Assembly (NCBI GenBank): GCA_907163375.1
Contig: CAJQUW010008610.1
Location: 1 to 64,000 of the forward strand
Length of the DNA stretch: 64,000 nt
Reading direction: 5' to 3'
From: Prostheceraeus crozeri
Taxonomy: Eukaryota > Platyhelminthes > Polycladida > Euryleptidae
The position numbers and the translations under genes were made by a program. Below, piece by piece: positions 34,871-46,146 of this stretch; position 1 is the first letter of the stretch; every line of letters starts with the position of its first letter. The notes under the pieces were generated by a model that was not told the origin of the DNA, did not search any database, and saw only the letters and a list, made by a program, of their open reading frames with translations.

Positions 34871-35576
34871 CGCGAATTTTTGACCAAGGTCATGTGCGTC
34901 AATCTTTCGATTTACGAGTTTCAATTTGTATTGGTATTTGAGATTTCTAATCACACCTACATCCATAGGTTGTGTTATGTTATCGCAGATATAAATAACA
35001 AATTAATTGAAAATCGGTTGTGTGAAAGTGATGCTAATCAAGTGGCCTTGACTGTATATGATGATCATGGGGCTAGTCAAATGATATGCATATTATAACT
35101 TCGTATAACAGGGATGAAAATCTTAAGCGGATTTCCGCCAGTGTCCCTTGAGAGGCTGTAATGAACTTCTTTAAATTTTCTATTCAGGGCCCTTCAAAAG
35201 TTGATTTTTTGTCAGAGCTCCTAACTGCCCGTTCTCATCCCTTATAAAAGGCTTGAAGGAGCACAAACTAACTTACAAGTCAACATTACAAAATGAATAG
35301 AAAGTCAAAGATGATAAAACGAAAGACTCATATCAGGAAGATATGACGAAACCCTGAAAAGTCTGAAGGATGCGGATGCAAATCTGAAGGTTTTTCTGAA
35401 TGAAATGTCGAAACTAATAGATGAGAAAATCTGGAATCAGACAGACTATTTCAAAAGTTCATGAAAAGAAGGATGATCAGTGTGAACCAGAGTTTTACTA
35501 TACATCAAATTTTAAATCTTTAGTATTTTCCATGAATTTTGCTTATCTCATTCTTTTCCTGATAATGGCTATGGTA

Positions 35577-35890
35577 TACAGGGTGTCCCAGAAAAAACGA
35601 TACCAAAAAGACTTTTTGTATCAACATTAAGAACTTTATATTTTTACTCGTTCTAAGGTTGATAGTTTACATAAACGTGTATACATCACAAAGTCACATG
35701 CCAAATACACATTTCAAACTCTAGTTCTGTTCAAATTGTAAACCATTAGATCCTATGCAAGCGTCAACTCGTCTTAGGAATGATTTGTAAGCATTGTCAA
35801 ACATCACCTGAAGAAAATTTTGAATTTCTTCTTCGATTCTGCGAGCCAGTTGATCTTTGTTGTTTGGTCTATACCTGAACTGCTAATCAA
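35577..35890 (-). pseudogene. Mariner/Tc1-type transposase 3' remnant with terminal repeat
   Basis: TA at 35,577 is followed by CAGGGTGTCCCAGAAAAAAC, a canonical mariner-type end. The minus strand from about 35,885 to 35,740 reads NNKDQLARRIEEEI then LRRVDACIGSNGLQFEQN, the conserved C-terminus of these transposases (L..RI......RR...C...NG). The catalytic DDD/E part and the other end are absent. Confidence 0.8.
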
Positions 35891-36378
35891 TTAATTCATA
35901 TGCCTGTTGCCATATACTACATACATGTTATGTCTACTGAGTAATGACAGACATTTCAAGATGATCTTATGAAATGTGATCAGAGATATTTGCTCTCAAA
36001 CTGAATCAATTGCTTCTCTTTGTCGATTTTTGAAATCTATAAAAATGAGGTTTTTTCGCAAATGTCAGAGATATTTTTACCTGATATTTCAAAAGTATTT
36101 ATGGGGATTTTCTATTTCGTTGTCACATTAACTTCACTTAGAAATGCATCTACAATGCATTTCCTGATAAGTTTTTGCACTGTTTTATGCAAAACTGATG
36201 TTGGGTCGTTTTCGACCCACCCGGAACAAATAACCCTAAAATTCGCATAAGATTCATGAAATCTATGATGAATAATTGGACAAAATTTTGATAAAATCAT
36301 GCTATGTATAACATTTTTCTTTTACATGCTGAGGTTTTGTTTTGATATTTCAAAATTTTTAATAGTTCTTTTTTTCAA

Positions 36379-36424
36379 ATGGAGGATTTTGATTATACAA
36401 CATGGCGACAATCTCAAAGAAAAG
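36379..36424 (+). other. Possible 5' exon within the piggyBac-like element
   Basis: ATGGAGGATTTTGATTATAC opens a 46-nt frame ending at a strong donor AAAAG/GTAAGA (36,425). An acceptor TTTAAATTTACCAG ends at 36,656. Splicing would give MEDFDYTTWRQSQRK joined to VTLENNSAHVMTKMG before the frame closes at about 36,740, near the start of the recognisable transposase. This may be a spliced transposase N-terminus. Confidence 0.35.
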
Positions 36425-36739
36425 GTAAGAATTATCTTAACTCTGTATATCGATAGAGTAAATTTATCATTTGTAATACCATATTTCAATCAGTACTTTT
36501 TGATTCATTTGACTGCTGTTTATTCAACTATTCAATTTACCTATTCAATAATGCAAATTATCCAACTAGCTTTCCAAAGCTCTACAAATACATGTAGAAA
36601 CATGCGTTTTTTAATAAGACCTATTAGTTAGTATTTCATCTTTTTTAAATTTACCAGTAACACTTGAAAATAATTCAGCTCACGTAATGACGAAAATGGG
36701 AAATGCAAAACAAAAACTGGAACATATCACAGATAAAAT

Positions 36740-38214
36740 TTAACTACTTTCTTGATGGTGTACGAACTAGAACCCAGGTACTTATACCTCCTCAGTATGA
36801 AGACATGGGAAATAGCATGGTTAAAAAAAGCTATGTCGCGTGACACATGTGACAAAATTCTTCAATACCTTCATTTCAAGAACAACAATGAATTGAATAT
36901 AGACGATAAGTTCACAAAGTTGCGTCCGATTTTTGATATCACCAAAAAGCGTGCTTGAAATACTATCAGTGGACTCAGAGTGCTCTTCTGTTGACTAAAG
37001 CATGGTAGAATATTTTGGTAAACATGGTGCCAAGCAGTGTTTCAGGAACAAGCCCATACGATACGGATTCAAAGTGTGGACTCACAATCTATCGAATGGA
37101 TGCCTCATCAACTTTGATCCTTCTTGTGGGAAATGTCCGAACAGTTTCACTCAGAAATATTCAGAAGAATTCACTCTTCCCAACAGTGTGATTCTTGGAT
37201 TTGCAGACTTTTTGACGGCTGGATCGCAATTATATTTTGATAATTATTTTTCTTCAGTTTCTCTCATGGACGAGGTATCTCACCGAAAAATTCTTGCGAC
37301 TGGGACTCTCAGAGAGAACATGATCATGAGATGCCCAGTCACTCCCAAAGGTAAGATGAAAAAGCAGCCAAGAGGCAAGTTTGAGGTATTTCATGACCTA
37401 GGGTGGCTCGAATCTGATCCGATGGTTGGATAATGCTGTTGTCACACAGATATCAAATTTCGACAATGCGGTTCCAGTAGGACAAGCTCGACGATGGAGT
37501 TCCAATTTGAAGAAAAGGATATCTGTCGATATACATCATTCCGTTTCGGAATATAACAAGTACATGGGAGGGTCCGATAGGATGAACCAAAATACCAATA
37601 AATACAAGGTCCGTATACGGAGTCGAAAATGGTGGAACCCTTTGTATCGATGGGACATTCACATCCCGTTGAACAATGCCTGGATTCTATTCAAGGAATC
37701 AAAAGGTTCAAATATGGATTTCCTGGAGTTCAGGAGACGCGTTGTGCTGGAATATTTACAAAAACATGGCAAGGATCGCAAACCGAAGAGATATCGACCT
37801 TCATGCCTGACCGAGAATACAAATCCTCGGTGCGATGGCAAAGGACATTTCATTTGCTCCTCATCTCGACTTCGATGTCGAGTATGTGGAAACAAAACGG
37901 TGAAATCTTGTTTGAAGTATAAAGTAAATCTCCACGAGGATTGCTTCGTAAGCTATCATACTTCTACATATCAACCATTTTTCTATATATATGTATGCAC
38001 TTGCAATTGTTTCATTTATCTGCAGTCAGATAAGTCAAAATTAGTCGAAGTACGCAACTTGCACGTATGTACCGAAAGTTTTATATCAAACTACATAGAT
38101 AATTGTGTATATTCTTGCCACAGAAACTGCTGTAAATTGTCTATTTTGGTATGTATATTCTTGATAAACTGTTTCTTTGATTATTTGTTGAATGTTGATA
38201 GTAAACATTTTTAG
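36740..38214 (+). pseudogene. piggyBac-like transposase, copy B (broken)
   Basis: Same protein as at 21,045-22,550. N-terminal piece 36,752-36,958, middle piece 37,002-37,433 and a long C-terminal piece 37,426-38,214 that keeps GGSDRMNQNTN and the Cys finger continuous. The catalytic DES has become a stop (GACTAA near 36,995), and frame changes lie at about 36,945 and 37,430. One finger Cys (CLKC) is Tyr here. The C-terminal part is better preserved than in copy A. Both copies are defective but recent enough that most codons agree. Confidence 0.9.
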
Positions 38215-40845
38215 GGTTATTTGTTCCGAGTGGGTCGAAAACGACCCAATTCTAAGAATCGATCTGATTGTTTATCAAAACGTTTCTAAGGGAAAAGATA
38301 GTTGTTTTTCATGTTGTTGGGGTTTATAATGTTCAAAAATAATTAAATCTACAAAAGTTAATGCCCAGGCACTAATGGGTTAAGCATTAACTTGACCTGA
38401 ATTCAGCACTCAGGGTTAGTTATCAGTTTGGGGATTCAGATTTACTTTGTGATGGTTACTTACATCATTCACAAGTTGGACTTACGAGAAATGTAAAAAT
38501 TCTAGTTTGATAATGAAACTTGGCGGTGATTTCATGGTTTTATGAGAAGTCAAAAGTCAAAATGATTTTATTCCAAAAAAATTGGATAATCATAACATAA
38601 TTGTAACATATCAAAATTGTACGTGTATTCCAGCACCAGGAAATATGACACCAAAGAAAAGCGTTGAGAAATGTTCATTAATAAACTCATCCCGGCAATG
38701 ATAAATGAACCACTAGAATTGGGCGGGGTAGCTCCTCAGATCTCAGAGGGAGCAGAACTTCTTATTAAAATAGTATATGAAAACGGATTTTGCTCATGTC
38801 TCTGATGGTACATTAATGTATGAGATTCACTCAGTTATTGTTTCACATTTGCGCGTGTAGCCGTGTTTTGCGATACAAGACTGCAAATGCGAGTGTTTTT
38901 GTACATGATAACGCGTTGCGGGTTAGCCCACATGATCAATCTTTCAGCATGAAACTAAAAATATTAGGCCTTAAGTTTATAAGCATTCGGCAACAAGCAT
39001 TTAACCCATTTCAATGAAATGAAATGCATGCGAGGTTTTTTTGTAGCAGTAGACATCATGAAATTGCTTCTTAATACAAAGGTATTGTGCCAAATATATA
39101 TGGCTTTTGAAACGCTACTATCGTATGTTTAAGAAAGCTGAACGACGCTCACTGTCAAACCAGGTTAATCACGTTTTACATAAAATAAACTACCCCGAAG
39201 TTTTGACAGCGATTCTAGATGTAAAACTTAGTTCCACAATATCGGCCGGGTATGGAAAACTCAGGTCTGTGAGGGTTAAATATGTACCAAATCGATGACT
39301 TTTCAAGTGCGTTCTATGTATAATGCTGTCATTTTCATTGAAATTGTCTGACAAAAATATTCTATTTTTAACACAGTATGCTTAGAAATCTACAAATAGT
39401 TGCTTTCTGACCAAAAACATAGCGCTGCTGATTCACATCGTTAATGATGATAATTTGAAATGTGATCATATATTTTTGAAATCCTTAACTTGAGGACCTT
39501 GTGTAATTATGCTTCAGTATCGTACAGGATACGTTTTTCGACATAATTGTATGACATTTAATTACCTATATCAGGGATTCGACCTCGAAGTGGATTTTGA
39601 TTCAGACTTGCGATCAATCGGATAAAGTAATGCGACTTCTCGTCTTTTGGCCTTAACTAGGTATAAAAAACACATGTGTAAATGCGCATTCGGTAATCTT
39701 CATCAGTTTCGAACATTTTTAGAGTTTTTGATACCCAGTCAAGGCCAGTAGTTGCATTACTTAAAAGTAAAAATAACCAAGTTGAAACTAGTCATGACCA
39801 CTGAATTTAAACGAGTAATCAGATAGCCTAATCACAGAAGATATTCTCCACTCATAATTTTGTATCTGTTTTTTTCATCTGATTTGTTCCATTACGCTTA
39901 CTTGTCAATTTCCTAATAAAAGAAGTAGTGAAATATTAGAAATAAACGTTATGACTAAATCTTGCTGTTAAGAGCAATGCTCAACAGAATAGCAATAAGT
40001 AACGGTACCACAGTCGGTCGTTCATAAAAACTGCGGGATTTGTAAAATTCCTTAAGGCAACAATCCGATGTACCTGTAATTAACTGTTCATTTTTAACGG
40101 TTGTCCGACATGAAACTGAGATTATAGTAGACCGCCAACTGGGGTGTGGCACACCCCAGGATCAATAAAATCCCTCCATGGTATGAAATTGAATAATCGT
40201 CATGTTTTCAGTTACTTTTTGATTCTTACGTAACATACATTTTAAGCAAAATATTCCAAGTCATAGATATCGGACGAATGTTTAGTACATAGATATTTCA
40301 TCAAATGAAAACTATTGAAATCATTTTTATAATTATTTATGTCATGAAAATGACTATTTTAATTGTTTCAAAATAATTTAATTGCTTCAATCGCCTTGAA
40401 TTGTCAATAGCAGTCACTTCTTAATTGTCAAACTTGTGTAGTCATGGACAATTACTTAGGCCGATAAAGCTAATAGTTATCTGCCGTAAACCTAATAATC
40501 AGACATGCATGAAATATCTGAAAGTTTGAATATTCAAAATTATCTTGGTGGACATGTAGGCCTAATACATATCATGGAAGATTCAATATGAAACGCTGAT
40601 TATGAATGTAAGTATAAAAAAGATTATTTTTTTCGTAAGGAATCTGTAATTCAAACAAATAATATACTAGAGAAGTTGTTTTAATTTTGAAATGTAATTA
40701 TTCTTAAGCAGCATAATTTAAATGATAAAGTAGAATGAATTAGGCCAAGCTGCTGATTATATTTTATTATAATTTGTAAATTTTCGCCGGTATAACGGCC
40801 TGTTCACATATCAAAGAATCTAGGACACAAATTTCAAATATCATC
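36742..40845 (+). repeat. Segmental duplication 1, copy B
   Basis: Counterpart of 21,045-25,137. It includes the transposase, the right terminal repeat, 2.4 kb of non-coding DNA and the first 155 bp of the Penelope-like insertion, and then stops abruptly. The next 52 bp come from a Tigger-type end (see 34,049). Confidence 0.95.
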
Positions 40846-43224
40846 ATACTGAATGTGCGAATACCGTGACTACAGCCTAGAAATACAGTAGTGTTCGGAT
40901 TTAGTAACATGCCTACCTAACCTACCAAACTACCAAACCAAACCTACAAATTCTACCAAACCTTTGAAAATTAATGCAAAATGTTATGCTTTTTCATATT
41001 TGGTAATAAAAAGGCATGCGAGTACATTTCATTCTTGTCCAAGTAGCAATTTAAATGTATGCTTGTCTGCTAAGACCATGTGTTTGGGTAGCATATAGCC
41101 ACTTTAATGTGATTATTACGTGATCAATTTAGAATGCTGTTGAAAAACCTCAGCGGAATGGAGTGGCTTCTCATGATCAATATTCTCACAACATCATAAT
41201 ACTAAAATATCAATTGGTCTATTGTTTTCAATTTGAGGTTTACCTATTGATTGGTGTAATCAAAAGTGCATTTCCTGTATGAAGGATCTTTCAATGCCAA
41301 GTGATGATCATGGTAATTCATGAGCATAAGTCAGTCATCTGTTAATGAAAGGGATTCTACATATTTCATGCAACCAAATCATTTTCCATCACAATCGAAT
41401 TGTCTTGCATATCTTTTCTACACAATATTTTTCAACATCACCTTTGAAATAGTGTTTGTTACAAATGCATTAGGGAGCTTCTGTGGTTCGTTGCGTATGA
41501 TATCTCCATTAGAATAGGTGAAATTATTAGAAGCAATTAATTACTTCAGAAAACAGTAAGAAAAATCGATCCTGAGCATTTCACACAAACTTTACTATTC
41601 AAAAGTACAATGTCGATTGATAAAGCATATCTAGTCCAACAAATTATTAGATTACTGATCTTCCGAAATTATTAAAGCGCCGTTTTAACCTGCAAGGCCT
41701 CTTTTCGACCACCGCAGAGTCTTTATGAACGGAATGACTACCGGCGCTGCTAATATCATTTGAGAATCTTGCATAGTTCGTGTCTAAACATTTGACTCTA
41801 TTGCAATATATCAAAGTTTCATATACAATATCTATCAAAGGGAGTAATTTCTTACCGCATACCAACTCAACGTTTTCAAAAACTATTGTACTATAAATGC
41901 TACTTCTCGATACTACTTATATAATATTGACATCACATATCGAAAAATGTGCAAAATCAAAATTGGCCAATTTATACCACGTTAACTATCGGTCACCTGA
42001 TCAAATTTCTTCTACAAGTAATTGAGCACATTTCTGAGCTTCAGTATCAATTTGGAGTCAAAATTGGCATGCAGAAAAAAGCTAGCCTACCTTGAAAACA
42101 GCCATTTTCGGCATTTTTTGAAAAAAAACACGTTTTTTGAACGCTTGGTGTAGCTCTCTGTATTCTAGTTGCTGCTTAAGATCACATATGTGGAACGCAC
42201 TGATATACAGCAACACAATTGTCATGGTTATTACGCGTAACAAGAATATAGAAAGTTGTGAGATAAGTTTGAATTTTTTGTGCCTATCTTTGAAGCCATG
42301 TAGCTCCGTTCTGCACGCCAGTTACTCGTTGAAATTCATACAGGAATTCCTTTATGCCGAGCTGATGTTGCATGCGAAGTTTGGTTGAGTAACGAACATA
42401 CAGAAAAAAGTTCCAGTGGCGTAAAACTTCAAATTTTGAGAATTTCAAAAATTTGGAAAAAAATAAATTTCTGAAAATAGCTCTAGATCCCGCTATATTC
42501 AAAATTGGAAGCTAATATTACAGATTTGGTGTTTTCTAATGCATAGCAAACATGTATCTGAAAATCAGCAAATTCGGAGACTAAGTGCCGCAAAAATTTC
42601 CAAAAATGGGGTGAATCGTCGTGGAATGACCCATATATCTATGTTCCTACAGTTTCGGGCGTCTTATGCAAGAAGTTTGTTCTTTAGACCAAACTTAATT
42701 TTCCCAAGTTTTCTTCATTTACCGCGCTCAGCCGACGAAATGTGCATCAATATACAAACATGGATGGCACATGGATAAATAAAATGCCTGCTTATGGTTA
42801 AGTGGTAACGCATGCTGCGTTCTATTTATAGAAATAGCGTTCTCTCAAGCGTCGCTTTGAAGGATATCTTAGAACATTGTCCAATATCGCAGGTGGACTA
42901 TTAATTTATTCGAGAATATTTCAACAACTTCTTCATTTTTAAAAGGCAATCCTGCCATTTACGAAATTGATTTTCCGTGTAGTAGGCTACATATATCCAT
43001 TGATAGTGAATACGGATTTACATTAATTATATAGATTGTGAAATAATGGAAAGTGGGGCATTAAGTCAGTTCATACTAAAACGAGTTAACTCGACATTCG
43101 TGAAATTGGAATACCTCAGCAGCCCGAGTTAACTCGGCATTCGTGAACACTGGAATTAAAGAACAACTTGTAATCTTTATCGATGATGTCTTAATCGAGA
43201 CATCAGCCTGCGCCTGAAGAAACA

Positions 43225-43605
43225 ACTTATGAAGAGCTTGATATGGAGTATCGCGTCGTACGGAGCAGAGAGTTGGACATTGAGAAAAGTGGACGAAAGG
43301 AGAATCAATGCATTCAAGATGTGGGCCTGGCGGAGACTCCTAAGGATGAGCTGGTGTCCGCGGAAAACAAACGAATGGGTGTGAGACAAAGTGGAAGTGC
43401 CAGAAAACAACGGACATCTGGAGACTATCAAGCGGAGGAAATGGGCAAAGTACGCGCATTGAAGGCGGAGACCCGACAGTCTGGTGTTGGCGACGATCGA
43501 ATGCGAAGTGGAAGGACGAGCGAAGAGAGGAAGACGGAGAAAGGCGTGGATTGACGATCTTCGAGAGACGCCCACGGCCCGTTGAACGGGCTACGGCATT
43601 GAACC
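43225..43605 (+). pseudogene. RTE-type non-LTR retrotransposon, 3' remnant (copy A)
   Basis: One frame reads MKSLIWSIASYGAESWTLRK, then RINAFKMWAWRRLLRMSW, and near the end RRRKAWIDDLRETPTARLNG. This is the conserved C-terminal domain of RTE-type reverse transcriptases (Y.AE.WTL, MW.WRR.LR.SW, RGR.R..WIDD). Internal stops break it. A different, longer open frame over the same bases has no meaning. Confidence 0.85.
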
Positions 43606-44230
43606 TAACCTGATGTCTTAATATCGTAATAAATATCACATAGCTTTCAAAAATCAGCAACGAAAAGAGAATTCTAGCAAACGATGCCGTCTCACGGACA
43701 TGACTAATATTAATTCACATAACAAAATCTGAAGAATCAAAATGGTGTGCGCAAGTGTCACGGCTCACAGGGTCACTGAGTATTTCAGCAAGCTAAAAGA
43801 GAGTCATGGATTCCAACAAGGGTAACGATGAACTGACAATTAACTTAAACAAATGACAAGTCTATTGACCACCTACCTGTAAGCTACAAATTGAATTTTC
43901 TCATCACAAGTCCTGTAGAGAAAGTGAAAATGATTAAAAGATGTTTCTGAAACAAGCACAGGATCGTTTTAAAATTGCAGCAGAACCTAGAATCCTCAAT
44001 ATTTAGCTATGTAAGCCAACTACCCGGATCGCTTCAATTCACATGCTCTGTAACGAGTTAGAGCCTATATGCGTGACCTTTGTATACAATGTAGGCTTTA
44101 TGACGAGGTCCTTCTGCGATTGAAAAATAGAAAAGATGTTAGAAAGTTTGCTTCAAATTATCAATATTTCTTGATTTTAAGATAATCAACAAACAAAATG
44201 CGTAAGACCTTATAATGCGAATAACAATAG

Positions 44231-44338
44231 CAACCGCTTCCAGGCGACCTCGGACAATCGATCTTGTGATTCAATGCCTCCTAGCAACCGCTTCCAGGCG
44301 ACTTCGGACAATCGATCTTGTGATTCAATTCCTCCGAC
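44231..44338 (+). repeat. Two 54-bp tandem units (copy A)
   Basis: CAACCGCTTCCAGGCGAC recurs 54 bp apart. The period is a multiple of three, and copy B (51,274-51,381) reads through both units as SNRFQATSDNRS repeats. Confidence 0.9.
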
Positions 44339-45153
44339 TTTCACGAGGTCAGGCAGAAGTATATATACATATATATGCGCCTTGTTAAGGCAGAAGTTAA
44401 CATTTGAGGAAAAAATGTGTTTTTTTTACTTTTGAGACAGTACAATGGAAGAGCAGAAGTCCAACAAGTCAAAATTTCAAGCTCTTCAGCCGCAGGATGG
44501 CGTCATTTGAGGCCAGGTGTATATCTTTCAGTCCGCCACGGAAGGATTTGATCGGACAGTTCTCGACATCGTCTGCACCTCTTCACAGGTGCATAAAGGG
44601 ATTCCCGAGCTCCCCAGCGATGTAGACAATCTTTGCAAGGGCCGACACTTGTTCCGAAACTGTTCAGCTGGGTCCACTGGGCTCGTTGAAGATCAAAATA
44701 TATGTATTGTGATGTATTATAATCATGTAATTATAATCAAATGACGTGATATTCAACAAATCGAGAGAAGGATTGTGTCCTCAGATGAACAACCCAACAC
44801 AATCGCTAGATCAATACAGCTTGTGGGTCTTTAGGTCGTGCAAGCCCTGTCTACAGCATACACAGTTCATTTTGCGCATTTTTGAACAAAAGTTTGGTCT
44901 TCGTAGGATGTAAAAGAAATATTCGTTGAGAATCATGACGGATATTCGGTGTCCTGCGCCCTCTGAGGTGGATAGCAACGGATAGAATAATTTCGTTGCC
45001 CTGTAAACATTGTGAATTGCGCATGGAGACTTCGAGGATTCATGGAATGAAAGCTCTTAGAATTTTTATTTCGAAAACAATGAGATTCTTATTCCTGCTA
45101 ACTACTTACGTTATTCACAATTCATTGACTTTTAAGCATCCTTTTCCTTGCAG

Positions 45154-45405
45154 GAGTTTGGAAAGTGATGATCTCAGCAGAAGATGTATCTCTCGATAAA
45201 AGCTTCCTATTTCCGCCGAACACAGCTTTGAGCCAAGTAATGCATAGTTGGAAAGGGCATTTTGGCGTTTTTGGCAATTATGTCTTCAAATCTGAAGATA
45301 AAGAAGAAGAGTACGACATCGACTTTTCACTGAATGACATTGGTGAATTGAAGGAAAATTCTAAAACTGTCTTATTGAATGTAGTTTTGTCTGATCCATG
45401 TTTAG
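45154..45405 (+). CDS. Symmetric phase-1 exon of the host gene, duplicated copy
   Basis: Acceptor TTTTCCTTGCAG ends at 45,153 and a strong donor TTTAG/GTAAGA follows 45,405. The 252-nt exon is phase 1 at both ends and encodes VWKVMISAEDVSLDKSF, then PPNTALSQVMHSWKGHFGVFG and an acidic SEDKEEEYDIDF segment. It matches the first 80 codons of the exon at 52,199, then ends in its own DPCLG and donor instead of continuing. It could be an additional upstream exon of the same gene, an alternative exon, or part of a decayed paralogue. Confidence 0.6.
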
Positions 45406-45795
45406 GTAAGATACATAGATATTACACGACGATGACTGACTGAATTTCATGTAATTTTACATTTGTAATTGAGCTACTAATTATTTCAAGTATTCACTTA
45501 CGTAAATTGAAATTAAAAAGTGAAGACTTCCCAATGAGTAGAAGCAGACGTGTTCAAATATTTTAGGTATCATAATGAATATCCCATATGAATCGTTGAT
45601 TACGTTTGATATTAATAATTGCTGCTGTTGATCCCTCTGATTCATAAATCACTCATACGAATGCAAGCAAATTATTCCTGTTCACAGAAAAATTAAACCA
45701 GATCAATTTTTAAGCCTTTCATAAAACTGCGCGCTGTACAAAGTGACCCAGGATTATAGGATTCATAAAAAGAAAACAAGCTAAAGCGGGATTCT
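45406..45795. other. Spacer between the two duplication-2 copies
   Basis: Intronic-looking AT-rich DNA with no recognised feature. Confidence 0.5.
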
Positions 45796-46146
45796 ACCCA
45801 ACCTTTCAAAATTAATGCAAATTGTGATGCTTTTTCATATATTTGGTAATAAAAAGGCATGCGAGTACATTTCATTCTTGTCCAGGTAGCAATTTAAATG
45901 TATGCTTGTCCACTAAGACCATGTGTTTGGGTAGCATATATAGCCACTTTAATGTGATAATTAAGTGATCAATTTAGAATGCGTTTGAAAAACCTCAGAG
46001 CGGAATGGAGTGGCTTCTCATGATCAATATTCTCACAACATCATAATACTAAAATATCAATAGGCCTATTGTTTTCAATTTGAGCTATTGATCAGTGCAA
46101 TCAAAAAATGCATTTCCTGTATGAAGGATCTTTCAATGCTAACTGA

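Larger units (their letters stand above)
36201..38249 (+). mobile_element. piggyBac-like element, copy B, with both terminal repeats
   Basis: Terminal inverted repeats of 41 bp at 36,201-36,241 (TTGGGTCGTTTTCGACCC onward) and 38,209-38,249 match at 40 of 41 positions. Each holds a 6-bp hairpin stem around TTTT. The element is 2,049 bp. The TTAA target duplication expected of the family was not evident on either side. Confidence 0.88.
40957..45394 (+). repeat. Segmental duplication 2, copy A
   Basis: Colinear with 45,796-46,146 plus 48,399-52,436, about 95% identical by eye. The pair is in direct orientation, separated by 400 bp. It contains an RTE remnant, a 54-bp tandem repeat and, at its right end, an exon of the host gene. 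Similarity ends inside the exon, after the codons for NVVLS. Confidence 0.95.

Noticed and set aside
35094-35107. 13-bp match to one arm of a loxP site (ATAACTTCGTATA)
   Set aside because: No spacer and no inverted second arm follow; a single 13-mer is not a recombination site and no vector sequence is nearby.
42780-42850. tRNA A-box-like TGGTTAAGTGG
   Set aside because: No B-box at the right distance and no acceptor stem pairing.
43243-43554. 103-codon charged open frame, kept in both duplication copies
   Set aside because: The overlapping frame gives clear RTE reverse-transcriptase C-terminal motifs; the longer open frame is a by-product of that coding sequence.
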